Notes under the pieces: generated by a model | Told to the model about the DNA's origin: nothing | The model's database searches: none | What the model saw: only the letters and a program-made list of their open reading frames with translations | Shown: positions 55,863 to 64,000 of the stretch, one piece after another | Position numbering within the stretch: the stretch's first letter is position 1 | How the letters are laid out: every line of letters begins with the position of its first letter | NCBI RefSeq assembly: GCF_000383955.1 | Contig: NZ_KB913013.1 | Location: 5,475,694-5,539,693, forward strand | Origin: Rudanella lutea DSM 19387 | Lineage (GTDB): Bacteria > Bacteroidota > Bacteroidia > Cytophagales > Spirosomataceae | Reading direction: 5' to 3' | Length of the DNA: 64,000 nt | Made by a program: the position numbers and the translations under genes

Positions 55863-57272
55863 ATGAAGCAACTCCTTATTTTATTGCTCCTCAGCGGCTG
55901 TGTTCAGTTGGCGCGCTGCCAGTCTCGACCGCAAACGGTGGCCCCGACCACACCGGCGTTTAGCCTGTCGGGGAGCGATGCGACGTTTCTGGATAGTCTG
56001 CAACGCGACACGTTTCGGTACTTCTGGGAGACCACTAACCCCCAAAACGGCCTCGTGCCCGACCGCGCCCCGACCAACTCATTTGCCAGTATTGCCGCCG
56101 TGGGCTTTGGTCTGACTTCGTACCTTGTGGGCGTGGAGCGGGGGTACATCACGCGGGTGCAGGCGGCCGAGCGAACCCTGCAAACGCTCCGTTTCTTTGC
56201 CAACGCACCTCAGGCTGAGCAGGCTGCCGGGGTGGCTGGTTACAAAGGATTTTTCTACCATTTTCTGGATATGAAAACCGGCACCCGCTTCAAACAGGTC
56301 GAATTGTCGACTATCGACACGGCGCTGCTGTTGGGCGGGATTCTGAGTGCGCAAACCTATTTCGACGGAAACACACCCGCCGAAACAGAAATACGTCAGT
56401 TGGCCGATCTGATCTACGGCCGCGCCGACTGGACTTGGTTTTTGAACAAAGACAAGTTTGTGTCGATGGGCTGGCACCCGGAGTCAGGGTTTATCAAAAG
56501 CGACTGGCGGGGCTACAACGAAGCCATGTTGTTGTATGTGCTGGCGCTGGGGTCGCCTACGCACCCGCTAGAGCCGGGCGTATGGCAAGCCTGGACCCAC
56601 TCGTACCCCTGGGCTACGTTCTACGACCAGCCACACGTCAACTTCGACCCCTTGTTTGGGCATCAGTATTCGCACGTCTGGATCGATTTTCGGGGCATCA
56701 AAGACGAGTACATGCGGGGGCGGGGTATCGACTACTTCGAGAATTCGCGCCGGGCAACTTACGCCAATCGCGCCTATTGCATGGCTAACCCCGGCCGCTG
56801 GCAGGACTACAGCTCCACCATTTGGGGGCTTACTGCGTGCGACGGCCCGAAGGACACGCTTGTAAACGGCAGGCAGTTTTTCTCGTACCGGGCGCGGGGA
56901 GCCGCCAGCACACAGATTGTGGACGATGGCACCATTGCCCCTACGGCTGCGGGTGGGTCGATGGCCTTTGCCCCCGAAATTTGCCTGCCTGCCCTCCGGG
57001 CAATGAAAACCCGCTATGGTGCAAAGCTGTACGGCCCGTACGGTTTCCGCGACGCCTTTAACCCGACATACCGGTACCGGGCGTTGTCGGCCAATGGGTC
57101 TACTGCACAGGGCTGGTTTGATATCGACTACCTCGGCATCGATCAGGGGCCAATTTTGCTCATGGCCGAAAACCTGCGTTCGGGCTTTATCTGGAAACTG
57201 ATGCAGAAAAATCCGCACATCCGGCGGGGACTTGTGAAAGCAGGCTTCACGGGCGGCTGGCTGGGGCAGTAA
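55863..57272 (+). CDS. GH144-type endo-beta-1,2-glucanase-like lipoprotein (glucoamylase family)
   Basis: A 469-residue exported glycosidase. The N-terminus has LLLLSGC (possible lipidation at Cys13). The (alpha/alpha)6-barrel-like body contains FLDSLQRDTFRYFWETTNPQNGLVPDR, GYKGFFYHFLDMKTG, YNEAMLLYVLALGSPTHP, SHVWIDFRGIKDEYMR and GPYGFRDAFNP. These match the Pfam glucoamylase family (PF10091), in which characterised Bacteroidota members of GH144 cleave beta-1,2-glucans. Activity on this exact substrate is an inference. It lies 254 bp after the SusD gene and completes the locus; no beta-glucosidase gene is in the window. Confidence 0.85.
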   Translation: MKQLLILLLLSGCVQLARCQSRPQTVAPTTPAFSLSGSDATFLDSLQRDTFRYFWETTNPQNGLVPDRAPTNSFASIAAVGFGLTSYLVGVERGYITRVQAAERTLQTLRFFANAPQAEQAAGVAGYKGFFYHFLDMKTGTRFKQVELSTIDTALLLGGILSAQTYFDGNTPAETEIRQLADLIYGRADWTWFLNKDKFVSMGWHPESGFIKSDWRGYNEAMLLYVLALGSPTHPLEPGVWQAWTHSYPWATFYDQPHVNFDPLFGHQYSHVWIDFRGIKDEYMRGRGIDYFENSRRATYANRAYCMANPGRWQDYSSTIWGLTACDGPKDTLVNGRQFFSYRARGAASTQIVDDGTIAPTAAGGSMAFAPEICLPALRAMKTRYGAKLYGPYGFRDAFNPTYRYRALSANGSTAQGWFDIDYLGIDQGPILLMAENLRSGFIWKLMQKNPHIRRGLVKAGFTGGWLGQ

Positions 57273-57284
57273 GAGCAGTCCTGT

Positions 57285-57332
57285 AAACGAAAAAGCGTCT
57301 GGTTGGACTATCAACCAGACGCTTTTTCGTTT
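57285..57332. terminator. Bidirectional terminator
   Basis: A perfect 21-bp stem with a 5-nt loop. One arm is AAACGAAAAAGCGTCTGGTTG and the other is its complement, so both directions have A/T tracts. It separates the glucanase gene from the ABC-F gene. Confidence 0.92.
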
Positions 57333-57344
57333 GCTTTAATGGTT

Positions 57345-59009
<1,665 letters not shown>

Positions 59010-59079
59010 TTAGCCGTTTACAGGTTGTTTGGAGCCGAATACCTGTACGGGGGGGACCGCCGAAATGACCCGTTTTTTT

Positions 59080-59087
59080 GTATTTTT
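59080..59087 (+). promoter_or_regulatory. Probable -7 promoter box for the Uma2 gene
   Basis: TATTTTTG fits TAnnTTTG, ending 24 bp before the ATG at 59112. Confidence 0.5.
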
Positions 59088-59111
59088 GACCATAAACCAG
59101 CAATTACAGAC

Positions 59112-59702
59112 ATGGCCGCAATCACCAGTCTTGACCAACTTGACCCTAACAAGCAGTACACCTATGCCGATTACCTGACCTGGCAGTTTTCGGAGCGAGT
59201 TGAGTTGATTTGGGGGTACATTCGGAAAATGTCGGCCCCAAATCGTCGGCATCAAAAAATTGTCAGTGATTTGCACGGCAACACATGGATGTACTTGCGT
59301 GGAAAGCCATGTCGGGTTTATCAGGCACCTTTTGATGTACGCTTACCTCGGAAACACAAGGTAACAAACGAGGAAATTGCCACCGTGACGCAACCGGATT
59401 TATGCGTTATCTGTGACCCGACAAAGTTGGATACCGCAGGGTGCAAGGGAGCACCGGACTGGGTTATTGAAGTTCTTTCTAAAGGCAATACGAGGAAAGA
59501 AATGAAAGAGAAGTTTGAAGCTTACGAGGAAGCAGGTGTCAGAGAATACTGGATCGTACAACCTGCTTATGACAACGTACTCGTTTACACACTTCAGGAT
59601 GGAAAGTTTCAGGCGCAACCTCCCCTTTTTTCCGACGAAATAGTAAGTCCCCATATTTTCCCTGACCTTAAGATAGACCTCAATGAAGTCTTCGCTGACT
59701 AA
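59112..59702 (+). CDS. Uma2 family restriction-endonuclease-fold protein
   Basis: A 196-residue protein. The YADYLTWQFSERVELIWGYI opening and the nuclease-fold core with VTQPDLCVICDPTKLD, GAPDWVIEVLSKGNTRKEMKEKF and YEEAGVREYWIVQP match Uma2 (DUF820). The Asp in QPDL and Glu in IEVLS, with the Lys in KEK-type position, represent the PD-(D/E)xK-like metal site. Uma2 proteins are abundant in cyanobacteria and Bacteroidota and their role is unknown; some are thought to be mobile. Its last 20 bp overlap the start of the SDR gene. Its base composition is more AT-rich than the SDR gene, suggesting a different origin. Confidence 0.9.
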   Translation: MAAITSLDQLDPNKQYTYADYLTWQFSERVELIWGYIRKMSAPNRRHQKIVSDLHGNTWMYLRGKPCRVYQAPFDVRLPRKHKVTNEEIATVTQPDLCVICDPTKLDTAGCKGAPDWVIEVLSKGNTRKEMKEKFEAYEEAGVREYWIVQPAYDNVLVYTLQDGKFQAQPPLFSDEIVSPHIFPDLKIDLNEVFAD

Positions 59703-60528
59703 CTCCATAATCCTGATTACCGGGGCCGCATCGGGCATTGGCCGTTCTCTGGCGATTCAGGCTGCCCAACTTGGGGGGCAGGTGATCGCTACCGATGTGA
59801 ACGAGGCAGGCCTGACCGAGACAGACCAACTGGCGGGTGGTGGTCTGATTCGGCACCGGCTCGACGTGGCCGATGCCGAGGCCATCACCGCTTTTGCCGG
59901 TCGGGTGATCCCGACATTGGCCGGGCGCCCGCTCATCCTGGTCAACAATGCGGGCGTGGCGCTCAACAGTGGGCCGTTTTCCGAAACATCGGCCGAGGAG
60001 TTCGATTGGCTGTTGAGCATTAATCTGTTCGGCGTGATTCGGATGACGCGCGCCTTTTTGCCCTACATGCTCGAGCAGAGCCGGTCGGGTGGGGGAGGGA
60101 GTCACCTTGTCAACCTGTCGAGTGTGTTTGGCTTTGCGGGCATACAGGGGCAATCGGCCTATTGCACGGCCAAGTTTGGGGTTCGGGGCTTCACCGAGAC
60201 CCTGCGCATGGAGCTGATGGGCACCGGTGTGGGTGTCAGTTGCGTGCATCCGGGCGGTATCGACACCAACATTGCCCGGGCGGCCCGGCGGGGAGCGAGT
60301 GGTTACGTGACCGACGCCATGCATGCACAAACCACTACGAGTTTCAAACAGATGGCCCGTACCTCACCCGACGAAGCGGCCCGACAGATCTGGGCGGGCG
60401 TACAACAGGGCAATACCCGCATCGTGATTGGGCCCGATGGGCGGCTTATCGACTGGCTGACCCGCTTACTGCCCAAATCATACACCCGCCTGTTTAAGCG
60501 GCAGCTGGAAAAATCGTTTACGCTTTAG
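59683..60528 (+). CDS. Short-chain dehydrogenase/reductase (SDR)
   Basis: A 281-residue NAD(P)-dependent oxidoreductase. Cofactor motif TGAASGIGRSLAIQAA near residue 12, NNAGVALNSG, the catalytic Ser in LVNLSSVFGF, and the Tyr-Lys pair in SAYCTAKFG. The classical SDR set is complete. A C-terminal extension of about 40 residues ends in basic residues (SYTRLFKRQLEKS). The substrate is unknown. The start codon lies inside the Uma2 gene, so translation is probably coupled, though the two proteins have no known link. Confidence 0.9.
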   Translation: MKSSLTNSIILITGAASGIGRSLAIQAAQLGGQVIATDVNEAGLTETDQLAGGGLIRHRLDVADAEAITAFAGRVIPTLAGRPLILVNNAGVALNSGPFSETSAEEFDWLLSINLFGVIRMTRAFLPYMLEQSRSGGGGSHLVNLSSVFGFAGIQGQSAYCTAKFGVRGFTETLRMELMGTGVGVSCVHPGGIDTNIARAARRGASGYVTDAMHAQTTTSFKQMARTSPDEAARQIWAGVQQGNTRIVIGPDGRLIDWLTRLLPKSYTRLFKRQLEKSFTL

Positions 60529-60653
60529 CAATCGGTTAGAGCAATCCGTTTTGTTTCCCGAAAAACCGGTCCCTGGGCGTAGGAGATATGCCTAGCCTGA
60601 CTCATTTTTGGGATTGTGGATGCCTTACGTTGCCCACCCCTTCAGAAACAACC

Positions 60654-62000
60654 ATGACCAGACACGTTTTATTGGTTTGCAGCCTCCTCTTTTGTGCTGC
60701 CGTTACGTTTGCTCAAACGCCCACCACCATTCTGCCCGAACGCGACCGGGCCCGGTTTGTCGATGAGGTGCTCGAAGACCGATTTACCAATCTGCTGCCA
60801 CAGCTGATGCGCCGGGAGGGTATCGATATGTGGGTGATTATTTCCCGCGAGTACAACGAAGACCCGGTGCTTAAAACCATGCTGCCCGCCAATTGGCTGT
60901 CGGCCCGTCGGCGGACGATCATGGTGTTCTTTGACAATGGAAAAGCCGTGGAGCGTCTCGCTATCGCCCGTTACGATGTGGGAAATCTGCTCAAAGGCGA
61001 ATGGGATATCGACGTGCGACCCAATCAGTGGGATGCGTTGGTCGACATTATTCAGAAACGAAATCCCAAAAAAATTGGCCTGAACTTCTCCGAACATTAC
61101 GCCCATGCCGACGGCCTGACGTTTACGGAGCAGAAGGAATTTACGGCCAAGCTACCCGCCGATCTGCAAAAGCGGATTGTATCAGCTGAGCGGCTGGCCG
61201 TGGGTTGGCTCGAAACCCGCACCGAAAAAGAAATGGCCGTGTATCCGCTCATCTGCCGGTTGTCGCATCAAATTGTGCAGGAGGGACTATCGGAAAAGGT
61301 GATTCAGCCGGGGATTACTACCACCGACGACGTGGTGTGGTGGTATCGGCAACGGGTTACCGAGCTGGGCCTCGATACGTGGTTTCACCCGACCGTGGAT
61401 ATTCAGCGGGCCGACGACGCCAAGTTTGATCACCTACGTACGTTTGCCAAGCGGCCCTCCGGCGAAGTGATTATGCCCGGCGATTTACTGCACGTTGACT
61501 TTGGCATCACGTACCTCCGTCTGAACACCGATCAGCAACAGCACGCCTACGTGCTGCGCCCCGGCGAAACCGAGGTTCCGGCGGCTATTCGGGAGGCTTT
61601 CCGGCAGGGTAACCGCCTTCAGGATATCCTGACCGAGCGGTTTCAGAGTGGAAAATCGGGCAATCAGATTCTGCGCGAAGCCCTGGAGCAGGCCGGGAAA
61701 GAAGGGATTCGGGGTACTATTTACACCCACCCGATTGGGAGTCATGGTCATGCGGCCGGCCCAACCATTGGTCTGTGGGATCAGCAGAAAGGTGTACCCG
61801 GCTCCGGCGATTACCCATTGTTTCCCAACACTGCCTACTCAATCGAGTTGAATGCCGCTGTCGACGTGCCCGAATGGAAAAAAACAATTCGGATTATGCT
61901 GGAAGAAGACGGTGCTTTCGACGGTAAATCGTTCCGGTACATCGACGGTCGGCAAACCGAAATCTACACGATTCCGCGCACGCTGGGTTACGTGAAGTAA
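60654..62000 (+). CDS. Exported M24 family (Xaa-Pro aminopeptidase-like) metallopeptidase
   Basis: A 448-residue protein with signal peptide HVLLVCSLLFCAAVTFAQ. The N-terminal domain (about residues 30-200) is a creatinase-like domain. The pita-bread catalytic domain follows, with metal-ligand candidates in LLHVDFGIT, HPIGSHGHAAGP and YSIELNAAVDVPEW. The spacing between the first Asp and a second Asp in NTDQQQH is not the usual DxG...D layout, so the metal site may be altered. Secreted M24 proteins of Bacteroidota are annotated as aminopeptidases P; activity is not proven. The frame runs upstream to 60588, but the ATG at 60654 starts the signal peptide. Confidence 0.83.
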   Translation: MTRHVLLVCSLLFCAAVTFAQTPTTILPERDRARFVDEVLEDRFTNLLPQLMRREGIDMWVIISREYNEDPVLKTMLPANWLSARRRTIMVFFDNGKAVERLAIARYDVGNLLKGEWDIDVRPNQWDALVDIIQKRNPKKIGLNFSEHYAHADGLTFTEQKEFTAKLPADLQKRIVSAERLAVGWLETRTEKEMAVYPLICRLSHQIVQEGLSEKVIQPGITTTDDVVWWYRQRVTELGLDTWFHPTVDIQRADDAKFDHLRTFAKRPSGEVIMPGDLLHVDFGITYLRLNTDQQQHAYVLRPGETEVPAAIREAFRQGNRLQDILTERFQSGKSGNQILREALEQAGKEGIRGTIYTHPIGSHGHAAGPTIGLWDQQKGVPGSGDYPLFPNTAYSIELNAAVDVPEWKKTIRIMLEEDGAFDGKSFRYIDGRQTEIYTIPRTLGYVK

Positions 62001-62040
62001 GGAGGAGTTTACTATAGGTGAACTTTTTTAAAGCGGGACT

Positions 62041-62337
62041 ATGTTCAACATCATAGCACGGCGTACATTATTGGCGTATTGTCAGTTGTATCCGGCGGCA
62101 GCAAATGCGCTAAAACAGTGGTATGCTGAGTGGCAGGAGCAGGACTTTGCCAACTTTAACCAGTTAAAAGCGGTGTATGGTAATGCGAGTATTGTTGCAG
62201 ATGATCGAGTTGTTTTCAACATCATGGGCAACAAATACCGGCTTGTTGTGCGGGTTGTGGTTGATTACAAAGCAATCCAAATTAAATGGTTTGGTACGCA
62301 CGCGGAGTATGACAAGATAGACATAGAAACTGTTTAA
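62041..62337 (+). CDS. higB: HigB-type toxin (mRNA interferase-like)
   Basis: A 98-residue protein of the HigB/RelE superfamily. FNQLKAVYGNASIVADD, RVVFNIMGNKYRLVVRVVV, and WFGTHAEYDKID are diagnostic of HigB. HigB toxins cleave mRNA on the ribosome. The toxin gene precedes the antitoxin gene, the order that distinguishes higBA from most type II systems, with 11 bp between them. Both genes are more AT-rich than nearby genes, consistent with horizontal acquisition. Toxicity of this copy is inferred. Confidence 0.9.
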   Translation: MFNIIARRTLLAYCQLYPAAANALKQWYAEWQEQDFANFNQLKAVYGNASIVADDRVVFNIMGNKYRLVVRVVVDYKAIQIKWFGTHAEYDKIDIETV

Positions 62338-62348
62338 TTCACGAAATA

Positions 62349-62705
62349 ATGACCCTTAAGCCGATACGAAACGAGCAGGAGTATGATGCTTTTATGGTTT
62401 GGATTGATGAACAATTTGATCGTAAGCCTACGCCGGGAACCCCCGAGGGCGATGCTGTGGAAGTTGCTTTGCTTCTCATTAAAGCGTACGAAGACGAACA
62501 CTATCCTATTCCGGTACCTGACCCTATAGAGGCCATTCGTCTGAAAATGAATGAAAGAGGGATAAGAAACAAAGACTTTGTTGGCCGGCTGGGTAGTAAG
62601 AGCTATGTCTCGGCTGTGCTGAATCGCCGTAAACCGCTCACGCTGGAAATGGCGCGTTTCTTTCACAAAGAATTAGGGATACCCGCAACCGTATTGCTCG
62701 CTTGA
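62349..62705 (+). CDS. higA: HigA-type antitoxin with helix-turn-helix
   Basis: A 118-residue protein. The N-terminal half (EYDAFMVWIDEQFDRKPT, then a GDAVEVALLLIKAYEDEHYP segment) resembles the toxin-binding part. A Cro/C1-like helix-turn-helix follows (IRLKMNERGIRNKDFVGRLG, then SYVSAVLNRRKPLTLEMARFF). In the family, HigA neutralises HigB and represses the operon. It is the second gene of the pair at 62041. No operator repeat was found in the 40-bp spacer upstream of higB. Confidence 0.9.
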   Translation: MTLKPIRNEQEYDAFMVWIDEQFDRKPTPGTPEGDAVEVALLLIKAYEDEHYPIPVPDPIEAIRLKMNERGIRNKDFVGRLGSKSYVSAVLNRRKPLTLEMARFFHKELGIPATVLLA

Positions 62706-62749
62706 GTGAGGTACGTGCGTTCTACAAAGTTAGCTGTTGAGCAATCCGG

Positions 62750-63682
62750 CTACCCCAGCGGAATCTGAAGCTCGTTGGCTTTGCGGATCATAAACTGCCG
62801 GGCTTCATCATAGGCTTCGGGCGTGCTGAGGTGCTCAAGCATAAGCGGCACGGCCTGCGGGAGAGCGGTCACGTTGCGGAGGTAGGCCGTGTAATCCAAA
62901 CCACCCCGGCCGGGCGCAGTTTCGGCAAAGTGGCCATCCTTGCCCACAATATCTTTCGCATGGGCCGACACAATCCAGCGGCCCAACTTCCGGAAGGTCT
63001 CGTTAATCAGCGCGGTATTCTGGTAGTACCGCCCCGGTGTGTTCACGATGTTGGCTATGTCGATATGGGCCCCGAAAGCCGGTCGGTTGATTGCTTTGAT
63101 GAATTTCAGGTAGGAGTCTGCACTGTCGGGCAGGCTCCAGCCCATCATTTCGAGAGCAAACCGGGTGCGTTTAGGCTTCACCGCGTCGATCACCTTCCGG
63201 CAATTTTCGACGGTAGCCTCAAAAAACTCGTCCGACAGATTGCGGGCGTCGGGGCCGGCCCAGTCGGTGGGGTTAAACGAGCCCGCAATATCAACACAGG
63301 TGAGTGCCCCCACGGCCTCCGCCAACGCGAGCCGTTCGGTCACGTAGGCAAGGTTTTTTCGGCGCTTTTCGGGGTCAGTATCGAGCATATTTACCCAGGC
63401 ACCCACCTCGGCAATCACCACGTTTTGGGCCGCAAAGGCTTTCTCAATTGCCCGGATTCGAGCCGAGTCGTTCAGGTCGACTTTGGGAACGTAAGCCGCG
63501 CTGTACTGCAACCGCCGGTGTTCGCGGGCGAGCTCGTCCGGGTCATCGGACTTTAGAAAGATTGGGCCTCCCAACCGAAGGGCCTTAGATTTACGGCTAT
63601 GGGCGAATGCGCGCGGGAGTATAGCTCCACCTGCCAACACGGCCGAAGCCTGTAAAAAACGACGACGCGATACCGAAGGCAT
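62750..63682 (-). CDS. Tat-exported sugar phosphate isomerase/epimerase-like TIM-barrel protein
   Basis: A 310-residue protein with a twin-arginine signal (SRRRFLQASAVLAGGA). The mature part is a xylose isomerase-like TIM barrel: VVIAEVGAWVNMLD, GALTCVDIAGSFNP, RFALEMMGWSLPDS (metal ligand Glu), FGAHIDIANIVNTPG and SAHAKDIV. These carry typical acidic and His ligand positions of the AP-endonuclease-2 fold. The substrate is likely a sugar or polyol. The frame extends to 63718 inside a palindrome; the ATG at 63682 was chosen as it begins the Tat signal. It lies near a GH88-like gene, so the two may act in one sugar pathway. Confidence 0.87.
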   Translation of the reverse strand: MPSVSRRRFLQASAVLAGGAILPRAFAHSRKSKALRLGGPIFLKSDDPDELAREHRRLQYSAAYVPKVDLNDSARIRAIEKAFAAQNVVIAEVGAWVNMLDTDPEKRRKNLAYVTERLALAEAVGALTCVDIAGSFNPTDWAGPDARNLSDEFFEATVENCRKVIDAVKPKRTRFALEMMGWSLPDSADSYLKFIKAINRPAFGAHIDIANIVNTPGRYYQNTALINETFRKLGRWIVSAHAKDIVGKDGHFAETAPGRGGLDYTAYLRNVTALPQAVPLMLEHLSTPEAYDEARQFMIRKANELQIPLG

Positions 63683-63703
63683 GGGTGTTTGGGGATTTGT
63701 GTT

Positions 63704-63746
63704 CTGAAGAGATGTCATCTCGTTGGAAAAGATGACATCTCTTCAG
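63704..63746. repeat. Palindrome family copy F
   Basis: 43 nt. CTGAAGAGATGTCATCT pairs with the complementary right arm (63731-63746) around CGTTGGAAAA. It stands between the TIM-barrel gene and the GH88 gene, 22 bp upstream of the former's start. Confidence 0.9.
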
Positions 63747-63770
63747 AAAAGATACTTGAAAAAAGGCCTC

Positions 63771-64000
63771 CTACTTCAGCTTGACCACCTCCGAGCCAGC
63801 CAGCAGAAAGGCCCCCGTGCCGTACACCTCCCAGCTATCGGCGCTGAAATTCCGGCGTGGGTCGGCCCCGATGGGTTGCACCCAGCCCACCCGGCCTTCG
63901 GGCGAAACCAACGCATTGAGCGCTACCCAGGCTTTCCGAACGGCGGGCAGGTATTGTTTTTTCGGCAAAATGCCCTGATTGATCCCCCACGCCAACGCGT
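63771..64000 (-). CDS. Glycoside hydrolase family 88-like protein, C-terminal fragment
   Basis: The last 76 residues or so are visible and the 5' end lies beyond base 64000. [19 protein letters not shown], then [47 protein letters not shown] are the conserved end of GH88/GH105 unsaturated uronyl/rhamnogalacturonyl hydrolases. These remove 4,5-unsaturated uronic residues from polysaccharide fragments. It is followed by the sugar epimerase-like gene on the same strand, 88 bp away. Confidence 0.83.
   Translation of the reverse strand, partial: ALAWGINQGILPKKQYLPAVRKAWVALNALVSPEGRVGWVQPIGADPRRNFSADSWEVYGTGAFLLAGSEVVKLK

Overview
The window is one contiguous piece of a Bacteroidota chromosome, most like the Cytophagales (Spirosoma/Rudanella-type genomes). 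The evidence is the gene content and the signals. There are SusC/SusD and several TonB-dependent receptors, a DUF4249 lipoprotein, a GLPGLI protein, a PorZ-like type IX secretion protein, YfhO, Uma2 and four-helix-bundle genes. Several genes also have TAnnTTTG (-7) promoter boxes of the Bacteroidota sigma factor. Coding DNA is GC-rich, so long antisense ORFs are common and were discarded. No rRNA, tRNA, prophage, transposase or CRISPR array was seen. Both edges cut genes: purH on the left and a GH88-like hydrolase on the right.

Layout. 0-9.7 kb: purH, a polysaccharide flippase, a PQQ dehydrogenase fused to cytochrome c, an MlaF-like ATPase, and a TonB receptor with DUF4249. 9.7-24.2 kb: a secreted subtilase, a helix-hairpin-helix barrel protein, a conserved hypothetical, thymidine kinase, a PorZ-like propeller protein, an MtnK-like kinase, a nucleoside hydrolase, a RluD-type pseudouridine synthase, an ACC-deaminase-like PLP enzyme and the tRNA t6A enzyme TsaC/Sua5. 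24.2-28.4 kb: a GMC oxidoreductase and its gluconate-dehydrogenase subunit 3, split by a four-helix-bundle gene, then an MBL hydrolase. 28.5-38.2 kb: a TonB/GLPGLI pair, a methyltransferase, YfhO, a zinc alcohol dehydrogenase and a small membrane protein.

38.2-50.7 kb is more accessory. It has an AT-rich spacer, a VOC protein, a DUF6326-like membrane protein, a Crp-type regulator and a leftward run (NTF2-like lipoprotein, rifampin ADP-ribosyltransferase Arr, YdeI, DUF2809, MFS). After that come KatG, two small membrane proteins around a probable operator, a secreted propeller-like protein, an esterase and an LLM flavin oxidoreductase. 50.9-57.3 kb is a compact polysaccharide utilisation locus (SusC, SusD, GH144-type glucanase), inferred to act on beta-1,2-glucan. 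57.3-64 kb: an ABC-F ATPase, Uma2 overlapping an SDR, an M24 peptidase, a HigB/HigA toxin-antitoxin pair, a Tat-exported TIM-barrel protein and the GH88 fragment.

The most unusual material is between the genes. (1) At least eleven short tandem arrays all have a 7-bp period although their sequences differ; one has 14 units and another encodes part of a signal peptide. (2) A palindrome family built on AGATGACATCT / AGATGTCATCT has six copies at gene ends. (3) A CCCCCTCCTG hairpin family has three copies. (4) An ACTTTG-N5-CAAAGT operator-like palindrome lies in front of unlinked membrane-protein genes. (5) The four-helix-bundle gene is bracketed by inverted heptamer arrays, like a cassette dropped into an operon.
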